Assembly: GCA_028723525.1 (NCBI GenBank)
Contig: JAQYET010000072.1
Span: forward strand, 29,225 to 93,224
Source: Prevotellaceae bacterium
Lineage (GTDB): Bacteria > Bacteroidota > Bacteroidia > Bacteroidales > Bacteroidaceae
DNA length: 64,000 nucleotides
Direction of reading: 5' to 3'
Position 1 is the first letter of the stretch, and each line of letters begins with the position of its first letter. The position numbers were made by a program, and so were the translations under genes. Below are positions 54,524-63,934 of this stretch, piece by piece. The notes below the pieces were generated by a model. It worked only from the letters and a program-made list of their open reading frames with translations, was not told where the DNA came from and did no database searches.

Positions 54524-54558
54524 AAAAGCCCCCAAAACTGAACATCTTGGGAGTTTTT
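54524..54558. terminator. bidirectional hairpin between tRNA-Arg and the DUF4252 gene
   Basis: An AAAAAAGCCCCCAA arm and a TTGGGAGTTTTTT arm pair around ACTGAACATC, giving a stem with T runs in both orientations. It is suited to end tRNA-Arg on one strand and the sigma operon on the other. Confidence 0.6.
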
Positions 54559-54599
54559 TCATTGAAAATTATGGAGTATTCACAAAAGCCTCACACGTT

Positions 54600-55049
54600 T
54601 CATTTATTGAAAGACTGTATGTCCTGAAGCGAGATAGTGCCGGTCATGTTGATTACTGTCAGTTCGTCGTCCTCTATACTAAGCAGAAACAGGTCGTTTT
54701 TGTTGCCTTTCAGCGTCTTCTGATATATCGTAACGTCATCGCCGTCGCTGTTGACCTTCATCGCGACACTATACTTGTTTCTTGCCATATAGGATAACAC
54801 ATGAGCCTTTATCTCCCCGAACATCTTCTTTTTTTCGCAGCTCAAAATCTGTATTTTGTCTATTCCGGCACCGTTTTTCAAGGAGCCTTGTCCGCCGGAG
54901 TCGTTGTTTTTCATCATCGACAGCATTGCTTTTCCGATGTAAACGACAGACACGTCTTTGTTGTTCTTGTATTTATCAAACACTGTTGCCTGCGCGAATG
55001 TCATGCTGCAAACCATTGCAAGCATGGCGATAAGCATTGTTCTTTTCAT
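54600..55049 (-). CDS. DUF4252 domain protein B
   Basis: A 149-residue exported protein with signal peptide MKRTMLIAMLAMVCSMTFAQ. The body fits DUF4252, a small Bacteroidetes family of unknown function. It shows VSVVYIGKAMLSMM, IDKIQILSCEKKKMFGEIKA and ELTVINMTGTISLQDIQSFN. It is the last gene of the four-gene sigma-factor operon and overlaps the end of the preceding gene by 4 bp, so it is translationally coupled. Together with DUF4252 protein A it suggests a periplasmic or surface output or signal-sensing role. Confidence 0.85.
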   Translation of the reverse strand: MKRTMLIAMLAMVCSMTFAQATVFDKYKNNKDVSVVYIGKAMLSMMKNNDSGGQGSLKNGAGIDKIQILSCEKKKMFGEIKAHVLSYMARNKYSVAMKVNSDGDDVTIYQKTLKGNKNDLFLLSIEDDELTVINMTGTISLQDIQSFNK

Positions 55050-55486
55050 TGTTCAATGTTTTTATTGGTTGTCTTATCAATTATGTCAAATCCCTTGTTG
55101 ATGCAATCAGAGAATTTCGCGAGTGCCTTCTCTGCCTCTATCTGTGCCTTTTCGGGGTCGTTATAGGTCTCTTGTTCCTCGGCATACTTCTCCGCATCTG
55201 GCTCGCGGAGTGCAGGAATGGCAATTCCCACGATGAGAACGACGCCGGCGGCGATGCCTGTCACCCAGCGTATTACCGTCATTCGGGCACGCTTTTCCGA
55301 CCTTTTCTCTATGCTGCTCCACTGGTCTATCTGTCTTGACAGCCGGTGCTCGAGACCCTCGGGAACGGGAGATTGGGGGTAGAGATGAGGTATGAGCGAT
55401 GCCTCATGAAGCAGGCGTTCCTCCTCGTCTGTGGTTTCTCCGTTGAAGAATTTCTCTATCAGTATGTCCGTTTCAGATTGTTTCAT
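55046..55486 (-). CDS. single-pass membrane protein, probable anti-sigma factor
   Basis: A 146-residue protein. The N-terminal cytoplasmic part is acidic and helical (MKQSETDILIEKFFNGETTD, then EEERLLHEASLIPHLYPQSP), as in anti-sigma domains. One transmembrane helix follows (VIRWVTGIAAGVVLIVGIAI, about residues 71-90), then a short periplasmic tail. It overlaps the end of the sigma-factor gene by 14 bp. Position and topology support an anti-sigma function, but it lacks a FecR-type extended periplasmic domain, so the sensing mode is unclear. Confidence 0.75.
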   Translation of the reverse strand: MKQSETDILIEKFFNGETTDEEERLLHEASLIPHLYPQSPVPEGLEHRLSRQIDQWSSIEKRSEKRARMTVIRWVTGIAAGVVLIVGIAIPALREPDAEKYAEEQETYNDPEKAQIEAEKALAKFSDCINKGFDIIDKTTNKNIEQ

Positions 55487-55985
55487 CGTGATTGTTTGCT
55501 TTGAATTGTTGTCTTAATGCCTGTCTGGCGCGGCTCAATGAGGTTCTGACCCCGGCTTCGGAGAGTCCGGTCTGCTGTGCTATTTGCTCATAAGTCATGC
55601 CTTCAAGGTCTTTCATCGTTATTATCCTGCGCTGCTGTTCGGGCAGTTTTTCTATCAACAGGAGTATGCTTTGCAGCGTTTCCGTCGCAATGAGACTGCT
55701 CTCTGCCGTGGCGTTCTCTGTGATTGTCACTTCCGCGAGGTCGCGGTCGCTCTCTCTGATGTGCCGTTTGCGCAGTCTGTCGAGGAAGATGTTGCGCATG
55801 GTTCGTATTCCGAAAGAGAGCGGGCTCACCACATCGTGAAGTTCGTTGCGCTTCAGCCACAGCCTCATGAATGCCTCCTGCACGAGGTCTTCAGCCTCCA
55901 CGGTGTTGGCAGTGAGACGCATTGCCACCCAGTACATCTGCTTATGACAGGGCAAGAAAAGGCATTTGAAGTCTGAGGCGGTCAT
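55473..55985 (-). CDS. ECF-family RNA polymerase sigma factor
   Basis: A 170-residue group 4 sigma factor. Region 2 is CHKQMYWVAMRLTANTVEAE, then DLVQEAFMRLWLKRNEL and SFGIRTMRNIFLDRLRKRH (-10 recognition). Region 4 is LLLIEKLPEQQRRIITMKDL, then EGMTYEQIAQQTGLSEAGVR and TSLSRARQALRQQF, the helix-turn-helix that reads the -35 element. It is preceded by DUF4252 gene A (13 bp) and overlaps the membrane protein gene, forming a compact sigma/anti-sigma unit. Confidence 0.93.
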   Translation of the reverse strand: MTASDFKCLFLPCHKQMYWVAMRLTANTVEAEDLVQEAFMRLWLKRNELHDVVSPLSFGIRTMRNIFLDRLRKRHIRESDRDLAEVTITENATAESSLIATETLQSILLLIEKLPEQQRRIITMKDLEGMTYEQIAQQTGLSEAGVRTSLSRARQALRQQFKANNHDETI

Positions 55986-55998
55986 AAAAGATGCTGTT

Positions 55999-56469
55999 CT
56001 ATTGGTTCATCAAACTTTCAACATCTATCTTTCCAATTACTCTGACCACAGCAAACTCGTTGTCGTCATGGTCGGTTGCGATAACCACCAGTTCGGTGGC
56101 GTCTTTCATTTCACCACGCACGAGAATTCTGATAAAGTCTCCATCGTCCGTGATATTCATAATATCTTTGTAGCCATCGGCTTCGATGTTGATATTCTTG
56201 GCGTCTTTGATAAACTTCTTAATCTTCTTCCCGCAATTTTCCTTGCTGATAATTTGCACGGAGTCGCACTTCATCTTGTCTCCCATTTCGTTGAGCGGAC
56301 CGATGTTGATGTTGTTTTTGCTAAATCCTTCCTTCAGCATTTCCGGTCCCAAGATCATTTTTTCCACTCCCGGCATGGCAGCATATTTGTCTATAAACTT
56401 CTGCAGGCTTTGCGCCATAATTGGCATTGAGAGCAGCATAACAGTCAGAGTTGCAAGTAACTTCTTCAT
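55999..56469 (-). CDS. DUF4252 domain protein A
   Basis: A 156-residue exported protein with signal peptide MKKLLATLTVMLLSMPIMAQ. The DUF4252 body is seen in QKFIDKYAAMPGVEKMILGP, NIEADGYKDIMNITDDGDFI and RILVRGEMKDATELVVIATD. It is the first gene of the operon, so its promoter, probably dependent on the sigma factor it precedes, controls the set. No TAnnTTTG box is seen upstream. Function is unknown; it shares only moderate similarity with protein B. Confidence 0.85.
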   Translation of the reverse strand: MKKLLATLTVMLLSMPIMAQSLQKFIDKYAAMPGVEKMILGPEMLKEGFSKNNINIGPLNEMGDKMKCDSVQIISKENCGKKIKKFIKDAKNINIEADGYKDIMNITDDGDFIRILVRGEMKDATELVVIATDHDDNEFAVVRVIGKIDVESLMNQ

Positions 56470-56564
56470 CTTTTTTCTTTTTTGAGGTTAATAAAATACG
56501 TTGTTTGAGCGCGCTTTCTGTATTGATGACGCATTTTTCCGGATTTTGTTTCAGTAAAAACAAT

Positions 56565-56604
56565 AAAAAAATCCTTTCCTTACAGAAAATCGTATGGAAA
56601 GAAT
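56565..56604 (-). terminator. terminator after sufS
   Basis: On the minus strand the stem ATTCTTTCC / GGAAAGGAT (complement of 56596-56604 and 56571-56579) is followed by six T (complement of 56565-56570). It lies between sufS and DUF4252 gene A, separating the two units. Confidence 0.75.
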
Positions 56605-56621
56605 CTTTAAAGCTGTATCTA

Positions 56622-57887
56622 TCAAAACATTTTCGACACTCTGGCTATCCCTGCCACGAGTGCGTCCACCTCGTCTTTCGTGTTATACAGAGCGAAGGAG
56701 GCGCGCACCGTTCCGAGAATGCCGAGGCGGTCCATAACGGGCTGGGCGCAGTGATGACCCGTGCGGACGGCAATGCCGAGACGGTCGAGCAAAGTGCCGA
56801 CATCGAGGTGGTGGATGGGTGCCGGGGGTTGAGTGCCGGGCGTCGATGATGGCCGGAACAGGTTGAAAGAGATTACGGCGTCGCGCGTCTCTGCCGGGGC
56901 AGAAAGGGGCTGACCGTAGATTTTCAAGCCCTTTATCTCGCTGAGTCTTTCCATTGCATAGCGCGTCAGGGCGTGCTCATGGGCAGAGATATTGTCCATG
57001 CCGAGAGCCTCGATGTAGTCGATTGCCCGTGCCAGACCGTGCGTTGCAACATAGTCGGGGGTGCCTGCTTCGAACTTGAAAGGCAACCGCTCGAAGGTGG
57101 TATGCTCGAATGTCACGCGGTCTATCATCTCTCCCCCACCCTGATATGGCGGCATCTGCTCAAGCCATTGCTCCTTTCCGTAGAGCACTCCGATGCCTGT
57201 GGGTCCATACATCTTATGCCCGGAGAAGGCGAAGAAGTCGCAGTCGAGTTCCTGAACGTCAACTTTGAAGTGGGGAACGCTCTGCGCTCCGTCTATCATC
57301 ACAGGCACTCCATGCCCGTGGGCGATGCGTATGATGTCGGCAACAGGGTTCACCGTGCCCAGTGCATTGCTCACGTGAGCCACGCTTACTATCTTCGTGC
57401 GGTCGGAGAACAGCCTTTCGTATTCGTCAAAGAGCAGTTGTCCGTCGTCGGTCATCGGTATGACGCGCAGTCGTATGCCTCGTTTCGACGCCTGAAGTTG
57501 CCACGGCACTATGTTGGAATGATGCTCCATCGACGACACTATCACCTCGTCGCCCTCCTTCATGAACTGTTCCGCGAACGACGATGCCACGAGATTGAGG
57601 CTCTCTGTGGTGCCTCCGGTGAAGACAATCTCCTCTGTCTTCGCCGCATTTATGAACCCGCGGGCACGCTCCCGGGCTGCCTCGTGCAGGTCGGTGGCTT
57701 GCTGCGATAGGAAATGCACGCCCCGATGAACGTTAGCATTCACATTATAATACTCTTCGGTCATCGCTTCCACCACGCTCCGCGGCTTCTGCGTCGTTGC
57801 CGCATTGTCGAGATATACCAGCGGTTTGCCATACACCTCGCGGCTCAATATCGGGAAATCATCCCGCACTTTATTTATATCGTACAC
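56622..57887 (-). CDS. sufS: cysteine desulfurase, SufS/CsdA type
   Basis: PLP enzyme that takes sulfur from cysteine for Fe-S cluster assembly. The 421-residue protein starts MYDINKVRDDFPILSREVYG with the PLVYLDNAATTQKP block. Other marks are SSMEHHSNIVPWQLQA, the PLP lysine in FAFSGHKMYGPTGIG (about residue 226), and the catalytic cysteine in RTGHHCAQPVMD (about residue 375), the group II pattern of SufS. It appears alone; sufB, sufC and sufD are not in the window. An approximately 15-residue Pro/Thr-rich insertion (PSSTPGTQPPAPIHH) before the Cys loop is longer than usual. Confidence 0.95.
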   Translation of the reverse strand: MYDINKVRDDFPILSREVYGKPLVYLDNAATTQKPRSVVEAMTEEYYNVNANVHRGVHFLSQQATDLHEAARERARGFINAAKTEEIVFTGGTTESLNLVASSFAEQFMKEGDEVIVSSMEHHSNIVPWQLQASKRGIRLRVIPMTDDGQLLFDEYERLFSDRTKIVSVAHVSNALGTVNPVADIIRIAHGHGVPVMIDGAQSVPHFKVDVQELDCDFFAFSGHKMYGPTGIGVLYGKEQWLEQMPPYQGGGEMIDRVTFEHTTFERLPFKFEAGTPDYVATHGLARAIDYIEALGMDNISAHEHALTRYAMERLSEIKGLKIYGQPLSAPAETRDAVISFNLFRPSSTPGTQPPAPIHHLDVGTLLDRLGIAVRTGHHCAQPVMDRLGILGTVRASFALYNTKDEVDALVAGIARVSKMF

Positions 57888-57989
57888 TTTCTATTTTAAT
57901 AATAAGGGGTTAAAAACTGATTGTCGAATATCCGCAGACGGGGAGTCGGGCACAGCCTTTGCCGTCTCCTTTCATCCTCATCATGGCTG

Positions 57990-57997
57990 CAAATGTA
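57990..57997 (-). promoter_or_regulatory. -7 box of sufS promoter
   Basis: TACATTTG on the minus strand fits TAnnTTTG and is about 103 bases upstream of the sufS ATG. The gap between sufS and the alpha-2-macroglobulin gene is 158 bp. Confidence 0.5.
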
Positions 57998-58045
57998 ACA
58001 CTTTTCGGCGAGAAAGACAACATTGCAGCGCGTTTTTACGCTCCG

Positions 58046-61000
58046 TCACTCGTCAACGACCACCGTGACAGCCTTCCCCGTGGCAGTATATTCCGGCGAA
58101 TAGGCACACTGTGCGGTGACTGTTCCGGAGTGATAAGTTCCCAAGCGGTCAACATAGAAATCCTTCTCTATCACCCACTCACCGCGCGGCATTTGGGCAA
58201 TGAAATAGTCTGTGCGTGTGTCGCGCGAACTGACGTAGCACCTTTGTGAGTAATCGTAGCCACCGGTCTGCACCACCGGTTCGAGACAAGCAGGGCGACG
58301 GTCGGACACTTGCACGAAATCGAAGTCGCGAACGGCACTCACCGTGATGCGCACCGTCACCCTGTCGCCGAGTCGCAGTTGGCTGGCTGGCTTTCCGTCT
58401 TTCATTATCTCGCGCTTCACTGTTATGTCGCTGCCCGAAGATTTCACATCATCCACATCGCACGTTGCCTGCACATACACCGCTCCCCATGATGTTTCGC
58501 CGGACGGTTTTGTGATAACAACCTGCCGTTTCCCCTCTGCCGGCATAGTGGCTTTCACGTATCCCTCGGCTCGTGTGACGCTCCCCCGAGCCAACGGGGC
58601 CTCATCCACGGTGATTTCTGCCGGCACTCCGCCGATTGCGAAGGCATTCTCGCGCCCTGCCATGAAGGCATTCACGGCATCCACCGCGGCAACCGACGAC
58701 TTCCACTGCTGTGTCCGCTTCTCCTGCAACAGCCAACGCTGCATCTCGTCAATGGTCGTGCGGTCGTCGGGAGTAATCATTGCGAGAGCCTCTATCGCCT
58801 TTGTCTGTGTCGGGATTTTGTAGCTTCGCCATGAATATAACGCCTTTTCGGTGTCGAAATAACGCCCTCTTTCGGGGTCGTAGATGGAGAATTGCTTCAC
58901 GCTTTCGGCATAGTCGCGCGCCAGAGAGTCCCGACCGCCGGCATGAAAGATTATCGCACATAGCGCACGGTCGTATATTGAGCCGTTCCGGAAGCAGTCG
59001 TCGAGCAACGAAATGAGATAGTCTCGGTCGTCGCTCTGTCGCGGAGTGAGTTCCGGTTTCGCCTTTGCACAGAGATAAAGGTATTCCAACATGGAGCGCG
59101 ACAGCACCTTACGGTCTTTCTGTTTCAGAGCCTTCACGTGCTCCTCCATTGCCGAAGCGAGGTAGGCAAATGCTTTCTTCTGCATCCCTCTCATGTCATC
59201 GGCAAAGCCTGCTGTGCCCACCTCTTGCGCTTCCACTATGCTTTCGAGCGTCAGCAGCGTTATTATCTCGCTGCCGTTCATCCCCGGGAACCAGCCCCAC
59301 GACCCGTCTTCGTGCTGCATCTCTTTCATCCGGCTTATTCCTTCGCGTATTTTCTTCTTCAGCGACTTCACGTTCAGGAAGTCGGCGAGCCGTTGCTTCT
59401 GTTCCGCATCGTTCTTTGCCACCATCGCCCACGGCGTCTCCTGCATCACGATGTTCAGCAGTTGCTCGTTGCGCTGCAGGTTTCCGCCGTGCGCGTTTGC
59501 CTCTCCACCGACCTTGTTCCACGCTGCCAGCGAGTCGGCAAGTGCCGGATTTTCGGTCACGAGACGGTGTCCGAAACTGTTAACGAACAGTGCTCCGCCC
59601 TGACAAAGTATGCAGTCGTCTAAAGGCTCGGCATAGGCATGAACCGATTGGAGCATCAGCATCGCAGGGTTAGAGGTGTGCTCTATCGTCAATTGAGCGT
59701 TGAGAGAAGAGCGAGGCAGTAGTGAACGGATGTCTATTGTCTTCTTTCCGCTGCCATACATGGTGAAAGGCAGGGTGCGCATCACGAGTTCGCGGCGGCT
59801 GAGCAGTGGCAGATAGTGCTGTTCTCCGTCAGAGGATATGCCGTCGGTGGCAATCATACGGCACACGAGCAGCGTCGGGTGGTCTGCTTTCGGAGCATAA
59901 TGGAACGCTGCGATTGCGGTCTGTTTGGCAGCGACATCAAACGCTATGTCCTCCGTATATACCTCGCGCTCTGTCTCCGGGTCGATGAGTACGAGCCTCG
60001 CTGTGCCCTTCACGCTGCGGTCGGAGGTATTGAGCACGCGGGCAGAGAGCTGCGCCTCGTCGCCGACACGCAAAAATCTCGGCATGTTAGGCTGCACCAT
60101 GAACTCCTTGTCAGTCACCACCCGCCCCTCTACATTGCCCACATAGAGGTCTTTTGTGTGTGCAAACATCCTAAGCTGCCATTCGGTCAGGCTCTCAGGA
60201 ACGGTGAATACAATCTTCACATTGCCGCGGTCGTCTGTGCGAAGGTCGGGATGGCAGAATGCCAGTTCGGTGAGATTTTCGCGCACCGGGACACCGCTGA
60301 AGTCTGCCGCAGCCGACTTCCCTGCCTCTGATGCCGGTCGTTCGAGAGCCACAATGTAACGTATGTCCACACAGGCAACGGCACCGTAAAGTGCCGAGAT
60401 AACGGAGTCGGCAACCATATTGCGCTTAGAGTCCTTGGCGTCGAATACCTGTTCGTACTGCACAGTAAGTGCTTTTTTTGCCAAAGGCTGCCCTTCACGG
60501 CTGTCAAAGCCCGACACCACCACTTCTTCCAACACCAAATCACTGTCTTCAAGCCTAATAAGCATTCGGTCGGAAGCCCCCTGTCCTGTCCAAGTGGTAC
60601 ATCCTATGTAACTCACATTGATAACAGTGCCCACCGGAACATCAATCTTGAAGAAGCCGTAACCGTCGGTCACAGCACCAGTCTTACCGTCAACCGACAT
60701 CACCATCGCACCTGCTATCGGGTCGCCACTGCCGTCAACCACCGTGCCGCAGACGAAGGGGCGGACACTGCCTACAGCCATAATTTCGGCGTGAAGCATT
60801 TTTTCGGGCAGCAAGTTGATGCGCGAGGAGCGCGAATAAGAATAGGTGCCAAACAGCGTATTACTTGAAAACACCCACAAATTCGGCATATTGGGGGAAT
60901 TGTATTCCAAATAACCCTGCCATCGGTTATACTCTATCATGTCGAGCGCAGCGTCATACATCGTTGCAAAGACATCGGCACGGGCGGCAGTGCCGTCGGG

Positions 61001-63784
61001 TTTGGTAATATTAAGCACCCACTGTTCCGACAGTCCCGGCTGCAAACGGTCGCGGAACGTGTCCCAACTCATTCTAAGACTGCGGTCGGCTCTGCCTTTC
61101 CGGAGCCAGAAATTATTCTCGTAGAGTTGTCCGTCGCGATACCACGCCACAGCCACCAGCAGTCCGTCTCCATACTGTTCCTTATAATATATATCGCGAC
61201 TCACTATGCTGTCTGTCATCTCAAAGCGTCCTTCCTCAAGCACTTTATTGCCGGAAAACACAGCATACGCCACGCTCACACCGGCATCGCCCGTGCCCAC
61301 CTGTATCGTCACGGGGGTCTTTCCGGTGGGGTCTAAGACGTTGTTAGTGGCATAAAACCACGACCGGGTGTCGTAACAGGGGCGTTTGTCTGCAATGTCG
61401 AACACCGTCACTTCACGCTCCAGAGTGTCGCCCATGCAGGTGGCATAGAGCCGATACCTGCCGTTGGGCACTCCGTCGGGTATCTCCACGCTCACCTTTC
61501 CGTCGCCCTGCTTGGTCACAGAGTATTTCTCGTAGCCCTCAAACCAGTAGGTAATGGGCAGCGACTGAATGATATTGTTGCCGTTGACAGTCCACAGTTT
61601 TATATCGCCGAGGTTCTTACGTTCATACATTTCCTTGTAAAAATAACTGCTTTGCACTGTCACCGGCTTTTCTGAAAGCGTCATTCGGTAATATTCGAGG
61701 CTGTGAGTCTCGCCCGCCCTGTCGGTCACTTTCGCCGTCACATCAATCTCTATCAGCGAGTTGCCGCACATCTCAAAGCCGTACAAGTCGGGCGACAGCA
61801 CTGCATCATAGTGCCCTTCGGCATCGGTGACTACCGTTATCGTCGTGTCTTTCGCCCATGCGTCAAGGTCGTTAGAGCCACCACTGCAATCCACCTCGAG
61901 CACCACCGTTGCGTCTTGTACTGCCGAGTGCATCAGCGTTTCAGCCTTCCCCGACAGGCGTATGGTGTCGCCGAGGACATAGGGTTCTGTCGGAGAATTC
62001 AGTGAAATGCTGAAAGTGGGACGCTTGTATTCTTCCACCGAAAACGTTTTAGACTCATCCACATCTTCCGTTTCTGCATAAATCTCATATTCTCCCGTTG
62101 CTGCCGACTTGGGGATTGTGAACTTCATGTTGCAGCATCCGTAGGCGTCTGTCCTGCCCTTTGCCGTGAATATCTCATTGCCACCGCTGTCTTCCACGAT
62201 GAAAATCACTTTCTCCCCCTTTATCGCCGTTGCATCATTATCACCGAAGTTGCGGTATAGCAACGCCTTGAAACTGACCTCCTGCCCGGGGCGATATATC
62301 TGCCGGTCGGTGAGAAGTAGTAGTCGCGGCTCTGTATCACGTTCGGTAACGAGGAAATCATGGAATGAAGCAGGGGTTGACCAGCGGTCGGCATCGGTCT
62401 GCGGCAACAGTTTCGCAAGTCCTTCAGACGCCACTTTCGCCTCGCCGTCGCTGCCTGTGACAGCCACCGTGGCAGGCTTGTCGCCCTTCAGGTTCATCAG
62501 ACAGACACCGGGGAGGGGCTTGCCGCTAATGGCATCCACAGCCATCAGTCGCGCCATGCCACGCGGATAACTCATCGTTATGAGGCGCAGGTCGCTCACC
62601 CTCAGCGGCATTTCGCCCGCATCAAGCGTGTCTGCCCTCGCCTCCAAGACATATCCGCCGAGCGGCAATGGCGGCATGCGCAGTGTTGTATTGCCCTTGC
62701 GATAAGGCTCCAGCACAGGGAGTGTGAAGACTTTCTCGGCAAAGACATCTCCTTTGTCTGCCTTATCGAAGGCGTAACCGTCTGCCAGCGACCTGATGTT
62801 GAGGGAGTCGGCAACCCTGTACAGCGTCATTCTCACTTCCTTCACGTTGGAATATTCCACGTTGAGCACAACGGAGTCGCGCGAGGAGAACAGCGACTTG
62901 TCGAGCCTGCAGTCAACACTCGGAGCGGTGACAGCAAGCAATATGTTGCGCAGAACATCTGTGCGGGGATAGTCTGCACGGCGGTTTATCGCCTCAACAA
63001 TGGCATCGTAGGTTTCCTTGGCAGAGCATGTCTCATCGTTCAGCATACTGAAACACCGGCGGATGTCAATCTCGGCTGCCGCGTCTAAATCTCCATACAG
63101 GTTTTGCAGAGAGTCGAGCGTGTGGAGCGAAGCCTTGTGGTGAGAGTTTCCCGGCTTGTTTTTCAGAGCAAGCTTCGGCAACGGCAATGGCGATGCAGAG
63201 TGCTGCTTGTCGAAGATGTCGAACGCGGTGAGCAGTGCAGCCCTGCGGTTTCCTTTCCGCGTATAGTACTCGTTGAGGAAACGACTCTCGCCTACAGAGG
63301 TTCCGATGAGATAGAGCAGGTCGTCGGAAGCACTCACCGCGTCACTCTCGCGCAGGATACTGACCAGCGGTTGGAAGTCTGCCGCCCTTTTGCTCGCGAG
63401 CAAGTCGGGGGCGGAAAGTGCCTGTCGCGAATACACCGTGTCGCCATCTATCGAATTATGCAGGAAAACACAGTAGAAAGCCGACGCCACAGCGTCTTTC
63501 GTTCTCCACTTCAGTTCCTCTTTCTTCATGTGCTCCAGAACATCGTCCAATGCCTCTGCCGTGAGCGACACGCGACAGGTGGCGAGTTCGAAGTCGGCTT
63601 TCAGCAGTTGCGGCATGTTGCCCTCGCCCTCTGCCTTAGCCTTTATCTTTTCCATCGTTTCGATGAACGACTGCGGTTTGAAGCTCCGTTCCTTTGCCGC
63701 CTCTGTCCATAACTCATCATAACTCTGCGCCGATGCCGACAGACTGGCAACCGCAAGCAATGAAAGCAAAATGTATTTCCTCAT
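58046..63784 (-). CDS. alpha-2-macroglobulin family protein with internal carboxypeptidase-regulatory-like domain
   Basis: A 1912-residue exported protein from the ATG at 63784; the signal is MRKYILLSLLAVASLSASAQ. Macroglobulin-type domains are seen at about 470-640 (TDRQIYRPGQEVSFKALLYR and following MG2-like block). Near residues 1005-1090 a CarboxypepD_reg-like insert appears (CGTVVDGSGDPIAGAMVMSV). The A2M core follows at about 1170 (VFTVPESLTEWQLRMFAHTK), then the toroid-like region (about 1390-1750). The canonical thioester motif GCxEQ is missing: the position reads PLDDCILCQGGALF. The protein is probably a periplasmic or surface protease trap or a structural protein, rather than a covalent one. 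Its length is similar to known Bacteroidetes A2M-like proteins. Confidence 0.9.
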   Translation of the reverse strand: MRKYILLSLLAVASLSASAQSYDELWTEAAKERSFKPQSFIETMEKIKAKAEGEGNMPQLLKADFELATCRVSLTAEALDDVLEHMKKEELKWRTKDAVASAFYCVFLHNSIDGDTVYSRQALSAPDLLASKRAADFQPLVSILRESDAVSASDDLLYLIGTSVGESRFLNEYYTRKGNRRAALLTAFDIFDKQHSASPLPLPKLALKNKPGNSHHKASLHTLDSLQNLYGDLDAAAEIDIRRCFSMLNDETCSAKETYDAIVEAINRRADYPRTDVLRNILLAVTAPSVDCRLDKSLFSSRDSVVLNVEYSNVKEVRMTLYRVADSLNIRSLADGYAFDKADKGDVFAEKVFTLPVLEPYRKGNTTLRMPPLPLGGYVLEARADTLDAGEMPLRVSDLRLITMSYPRGMARLMAVDAISGKPLPGVCLMNLKGDKPATVAVTGSDGEAKVASEGLAKLLPQTDADRWSTPASFHDFLVTERDTEPRLLLLTDRQIYRPGQEVSFKALLYRNFGDNDATAIKGEKVIFIVEDSGGNEIFTAKGRTDAYGCCNMKFTIPKSAATGEYEIYAETEDVDESKTFSVEEYKRPTFSISLNSPTEPYVLGDTIRLSGKAETLMHSAVQDATVVLEVDCSGGSNDLDAWAKDTTITVVTDAEGHYDAVLSPDLYGFEMCGNSLIEIDVTAKVTDRAGETHSLEYYRMTLSEKPVTVQSSYFYKEMYERKNLGDIKLWTVNGNNIIQSLPITYWFEGYEKYSVTKQGDGKVSVEIPDGVPNGRYRLYATCMGDTLEREVTVFDIADKRPCYDTRSWFYATNNVLDPTGKTPVTIQVGTGDAGVSVAYAVFSGNKVLEEGRFEMTDSIVSRDIYYKEQYGDGLLVAVAWYRDGQLYENNFWLRKGRADRSLRMSWDTFRDRLQPGLSEQWVLNITKPDGTAARADVFATMYDAALDMIEYNRWQGYLEYNSPNMPNLWVFSSNTLFGTYSYSRSSRINLLPEKMLHAEIMAVGSVRPFVCGTVVDGSGDPIAGAMVMSVDGKTGAVTDGYGFFKIDVPVGTVINVSYIGCTTWTGQGASDRMLIRLEDSDLVLEEVVVSGFDSREGQPLAKKALTVQYEQVFDAKDSKRNMVADSVISALYGAVACVDIRYIVALERPASEAGKSAAADFSGVPVRENLTELAFCHPDLRTDDRGNVKIVFTVPESLTEWQLRMFAHTKDLYVGNVEGRVVTDKEFMVQPNMPRFLRVGDEAQLSARVLNTSDRSVKGTARLVLIDPETEREVYTEDIAFDVAAKQTAIAAFHYAPKADHPTLLVCRMIATDGISSDGEQHYLPLLSRRELVMRTLPFTMYGSGKKTIDIRSLLPRSSLNAQLTIEHTSNPAMLMLQSVHAYAEPLDDCILCQGGALFVNSFGHRLVTENPALADSLAAWNKVGGEANAHGGNLQRNEQLLNIVMQETPWAMVAKNDAEQKQRLADFLNVKSLKKKIREGISRMKEMQHEDGSWGWFPGMNGSEIITLLTLESIVEAQEVGTAGFADDMRGMQKKAFAYLASAMEEHVKALKQKDRKVLSRSMLEYLYLCAKAKPELTPRQSDDRDYLISLLDDCFRNGSIYDRALCAIIFHAGGRDSLARDYAESVKQFSIYDPERGRYFDTEKALYSWRSYKIPTQTKAIEALAMITPDDRTTIDEMQRWLLQEKRTQQWKSSVAAVDAVNAFMAGRENAFAIGGVPAEITVDEAPLARGSVTRAEGYVKATMPAEGKRQVVITKPSGETSWGAVYVQATCDVDDVKSSGSDITVKREIMKDGKPASQLRLGDRVTVRITVSAVRDFDFVQVSDRRPACLEPVVQTGGYDYSQRCYVSSRDTRTDYFIAQMPRGEWVIEKDFYVDRLGTYHSGTVTAQCAYSPEYTATGKAVTVVVDE

Positions 63785-63842
63785 ATCGAAAACAAAATAA
63801 CGCGCCGTGTCATACACGCCGACAACCACTGATTGATGTCTG

Positions 63843-63850
63843 CAAATATA
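63843..63850 (-). promoter_or_regulatory. -7 box of the alpha-2-macroglobulin-like gene
   Basis: TATATTTG on the minus strand fits TAnnTTTG; the leader is about 50 bases, which rules out the in-frame Met at 63829 as the likely start. Confidence 0.6.
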
Positions 63851-63903
63851 GGGTTTTTAAATCCTTAATTCCGCAACACTTTGATTTAACTTTATTTATA
63901 AGT

Positions 63904-63934
63904 TCCTGAGCAACAAAAAGTTGCTCAGGATTTT
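63904..63934. terminator. hairpin near the right edge
   Basis: A perfect 11-bp stem TCCTGAGCAAC / GTTGCTCAGGA with an AAAAA loop, followed by TTTTG. It could be a terminator or the end of an insertion sequence or gene that lies beyond the window; the following 66 bp contain no gene. Confidence 0.5.
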
